Shown here one piece after another: positions 62,722-64,000 of a stretch of DNA of 64,000 nt. Under the pieces are notes generated by a model. The model was given only the letters and a program-made list of their open reading frames with translations. It had not been told where the DNA came from and made no database searches. The translations under genes and the position numbers were made by a program. Source of the DNA: Algoriphagus boseongensis (GTDB lineage: Bacteria; Bacteroidota; Bacteroidia; Cytophagales; Cyclobacteriaceae); assembly GCF_004362805.1 (NCBI RefSeq), contig NZ_SNYF01000005.1, positions 186,001 to 250,000 on the forward strand. Direction: 5' to 3'. Position 1 is the first letter of the stretch. The number at the start of each line of letters is the position of its first letter.

Positions 62722-62750
62722 AGAATTAAGAATGTAGAATTGAAAATTTA
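62716..62750 (+). repeat. Degenerate 7-bp tandem repeat, array H
   Basis: Units AAATGAA, GAATTAA, GAATGTA, GAATTGA and AAATTTA in 7-bp register. The first unit contains the last Lys codon and the TGA stop of the fused dehydrogenase gene. Confidence 0.7.
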
Positions 62751-62781
62751 AAAGCTCGATTAATTTCGAGCTTTTCGTTTT
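62750..62781 (+). terminator. Terminator after the fused dehydrogenase gene
   Basis: AAAAGCTCGA (62750-62759) and TCGAGCTTTT (62766-62775) form a 10-bp stem followed by CGTTTTTT. Confidence 0.82.
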
Positions 62782-62880
62782 TTAGAGGTTTACCCTTTTG
62801 GGTCTTTTGATCTTCCATATTTTTTTCCAACTTATTGACATAAAGTCTTCATAGACTTTCAAACCCAAAATACCTCAAAG

Positions 62881-63693
62881 ATGCTTACTCCTTCACAGCA
62901 GGAATCCTACCATCAGGATGGATTTCTTATAGTTCGAGAGCTTTTCAGTCCAGAAGAAATAGCGCTCTTGTATTCAGTTGCCACGGATGATACAGTTACT
63001 GGCAACTCTTTCGATCTTAATGACCAAGATGGTAAAAAGACCAAATTGACGCTTTGGTTTACAGCTGGAGATGATTCTTTCGGCTTGATGTCAAGATGCG
63101 AGCGAATGATCCAGTCAGTGCAAAGTCTGCTAGGGCCTGGGGAAGTTTGCCATTTTCACTCCAAGATTATGCAAAAACAACCTCGGGTTGGGGGAGCTTG
63201 GGAATGGCATCAGGATTATGGGTATTGGTACAAAAACGGATTCCTTTATCCAGAAGCAATGATTTCTGTCATGCTTGCCCTAACAGACGCGACCAAGGAA
63301 AATGGTTGTCTGCAGGTATTGAAAGGAACACACAAGATGCAGCGGTTTGAGCATACTTTTGTTGGAGAGCAACAAGGGGCAGATTTGGATTTTGTAGCTG
63401 AGGCTGAGAAAATTTCGGAACTGATTTATTGCGAATTGAAGGCTGGGGATGTGCTCTTTTTTCATCCAAATCTACTTCATCGCTCAGAAGCCAACCTCAG
63501 CGATAAGGCTCGATGGTCAGTAATTTCAGCTTATAATCTTTCTTACAATAAGCCATTTAGGGAAAAGAATACCTCCTGTATTACTCCTGTAGAAATGGTG
63601 CAAGATGAGGCCATTTTGGCAAGCGGACAGCGAAAGGTCAGTGGAGCAGATTTTTTAGTAAAGGAAAAAGAGATAACCCTAAACGTGAAATAA
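62881..63693 (+). CDS. Phytanoyl-CoA dioxygenase (PhyH) family protein
   Basis: A 270-residue Fe(II)/2-oxoglutarate dioxygenase. The iron ligands are WHQDYGYW (HxD) and FHPNLLHRSEAN (distal His), with SDKARWSVISAYN for 2-oxoglutarate binding by the Arg. Full length, cytoplasmic. The adjacent Gfo/Idh gene, 2 bp downstream, suggests a shared small-molecule or sugar-related pathway. Substrate unknown. Confidence 0.9.
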   Translation: MLTPSQQESYHQDGFLIVRELFSPEEIALLYSVATDDTVTGNSFDLNDQDGKKTKLTLWFTAGDDSFGLMSRCERMIQSVQSLLGPGEVCHFHSKIMQKQPRVGGAWEWHQDYGYWYKNGFLYPEAMISVMLALTDATKENGCLQVLKGTHKMQRFEHTFVGEQQGADLDFVAEAEKISELIYCELKAGDVLFFHPNLLHRSEANLSDKARWSVISAYNLSYNKPFREKNTSCITPVEMVQDEAILASGQRKVSGADFLVKEKEITLNVK

Positions 63694-63695
63694 CC

Positions 63696-64000
63696 ATGCT
63701 AAACTTATGTATTCTTGGAGGAGGTTTTATCGGAAGATTTTATGCGGAATCCCTGATTGGAAGAAGGGGGAAAGATCAGGTTTCCGTAGTCTATGCTCGA
63801 AGAGAAGAAACAGCTAAGCGCTTTTCCAAAGATTATGATGTTCCTGTCTGGACCACAAATATGGAAGAGGCAATCGCTCATCCCAAAACAGATGTAGTCA
63901 TCATTGCCTTACCCAATCATGTCCATGAGGATGCAGTGATGCTTTGCGTGAAGCATAAAAAGCCTGTTTTGTGTACCAAGCCATTGGGAAGAAATGCGGA
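63696..64000 (+). CDS. Gfo/Idh/MocA family oxidoreductase, 5' part only
   Basis: The frame is open to the window end, giving about 101 residues. It begins with a Rossmann loop CILGGGFIGRFYA, then VYARREETAKRFSKDYDVPV, TDVVIIALPNHVHEDAVMLC and PVLCTKPLGRNA, the KPLG motif of the family (Lys is the catalytic one). NAD(P)-dependent, acting on sugars or derivatives. It follows the PhyH gene at 2 bp. Confidence 0.88.
   Translation, partial: MLNLCILGGGFIGRFYAESLIGRRGKDQVSVVYARREETAKRFSKDYDVPVWTTNMEEAIAHPKTDVVIIALPNHVHEDAVMLCVKHKKPVLCTKPLGRNA

Noticed and set aside
1..64000. tRNA, rRNA, CRISPR arrays, prophage or plasmid modules
   Set aside because: I saw no cloverleaf-like sequences, no direct repeat-spacer pattern, no integrase or phage structural genes, and no replication initiator on reading the window.

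Overview
The window reads as chromosomal DNA of a Bacteroidota bacterium, most likely of the Cyclobacteriaceae (Algoriphagus-like). This is inferred from the moderately AT-rich composition, the near absence of Shine-Dalgarno sequences, TAnnTTTG-type -7 promoter boxes, and gene content: a Bacteroidota-style LptD, a bifunctional DAHP synthase/chorismate mutase, DUF4136, DUF4268, DUF6265 and DUF7935 families, and an HTH-tailed PIF1-like helicase. No rRNA, tRNA, CRISPR array, prophage or large mobile island was seen.

Layout. 1-7.1 kb: the 3' end of a subtilisin-like protease, a PaiB-like FMN protein, a PIF1-type helicase, and exported M20 peptidase, SIMPL and kelch proteins. 7.2-13.7 kb (minus strand): a six-gene aromatic amino-acid operon (DAHP synthase/chorismate mutase, aroB, aroA, pheA, aminotransferase, tyrA). 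In front of it lies what looks like a complete ribosome-mediated attenuator: a 31-codon leader peptide with a Phe/Tyr run, an antiterminator helix and a terminator just before the first start codon. 14-26 kb: proline dehydrogenase, lysS, arginine deiminase, lptD back-to-back with a cell-wall amidase, and an acyl-CoA carboxyltransferase. 26-35 kb: a phosphopantetheinyl transferase, the WD40-DivIVA-folB-DUF4268 operon, an IS200-like/RAYT transposase inside a nested set of REP-like palindromes, and an operon ending in dtd. 35-46.7 kb: a lipoprotein metalloprotease, a sulfatase, thiL, methylmalonyl-CoA epimerase, an A-type Fe-S carrier, gcvT-comB, an M81 peptidase, a MazG-like enzyme and an envelope cluster (two DUF4136 lipoproteins around a beta-barrel). 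46.9-64 kb: a Tat-exported class V aminotransferase, an asymmetric tandem ABC ATPase, rlmD, an SDR plus a giant SF1 helicase, a hipBA module with duplicated operator-like repeats, ydcF, a fused FAD/4Fe-4S dehydrogenase, a PhyH dioxygenase and the start of a Gfo/Idh oxidoreductase.

Most genes are housekeeping or envelope functions in short operons with 1-7 nt overlaps. The most notable non-coding signals are the Phe/Tyr attenuator, a family of degenerate tandem repeats with a strict 7-bp period at several gene borders (often supplying the neighbouring stop codon), the nested REP palindromes around the transposase, and the repeated operators in front of hipBA.
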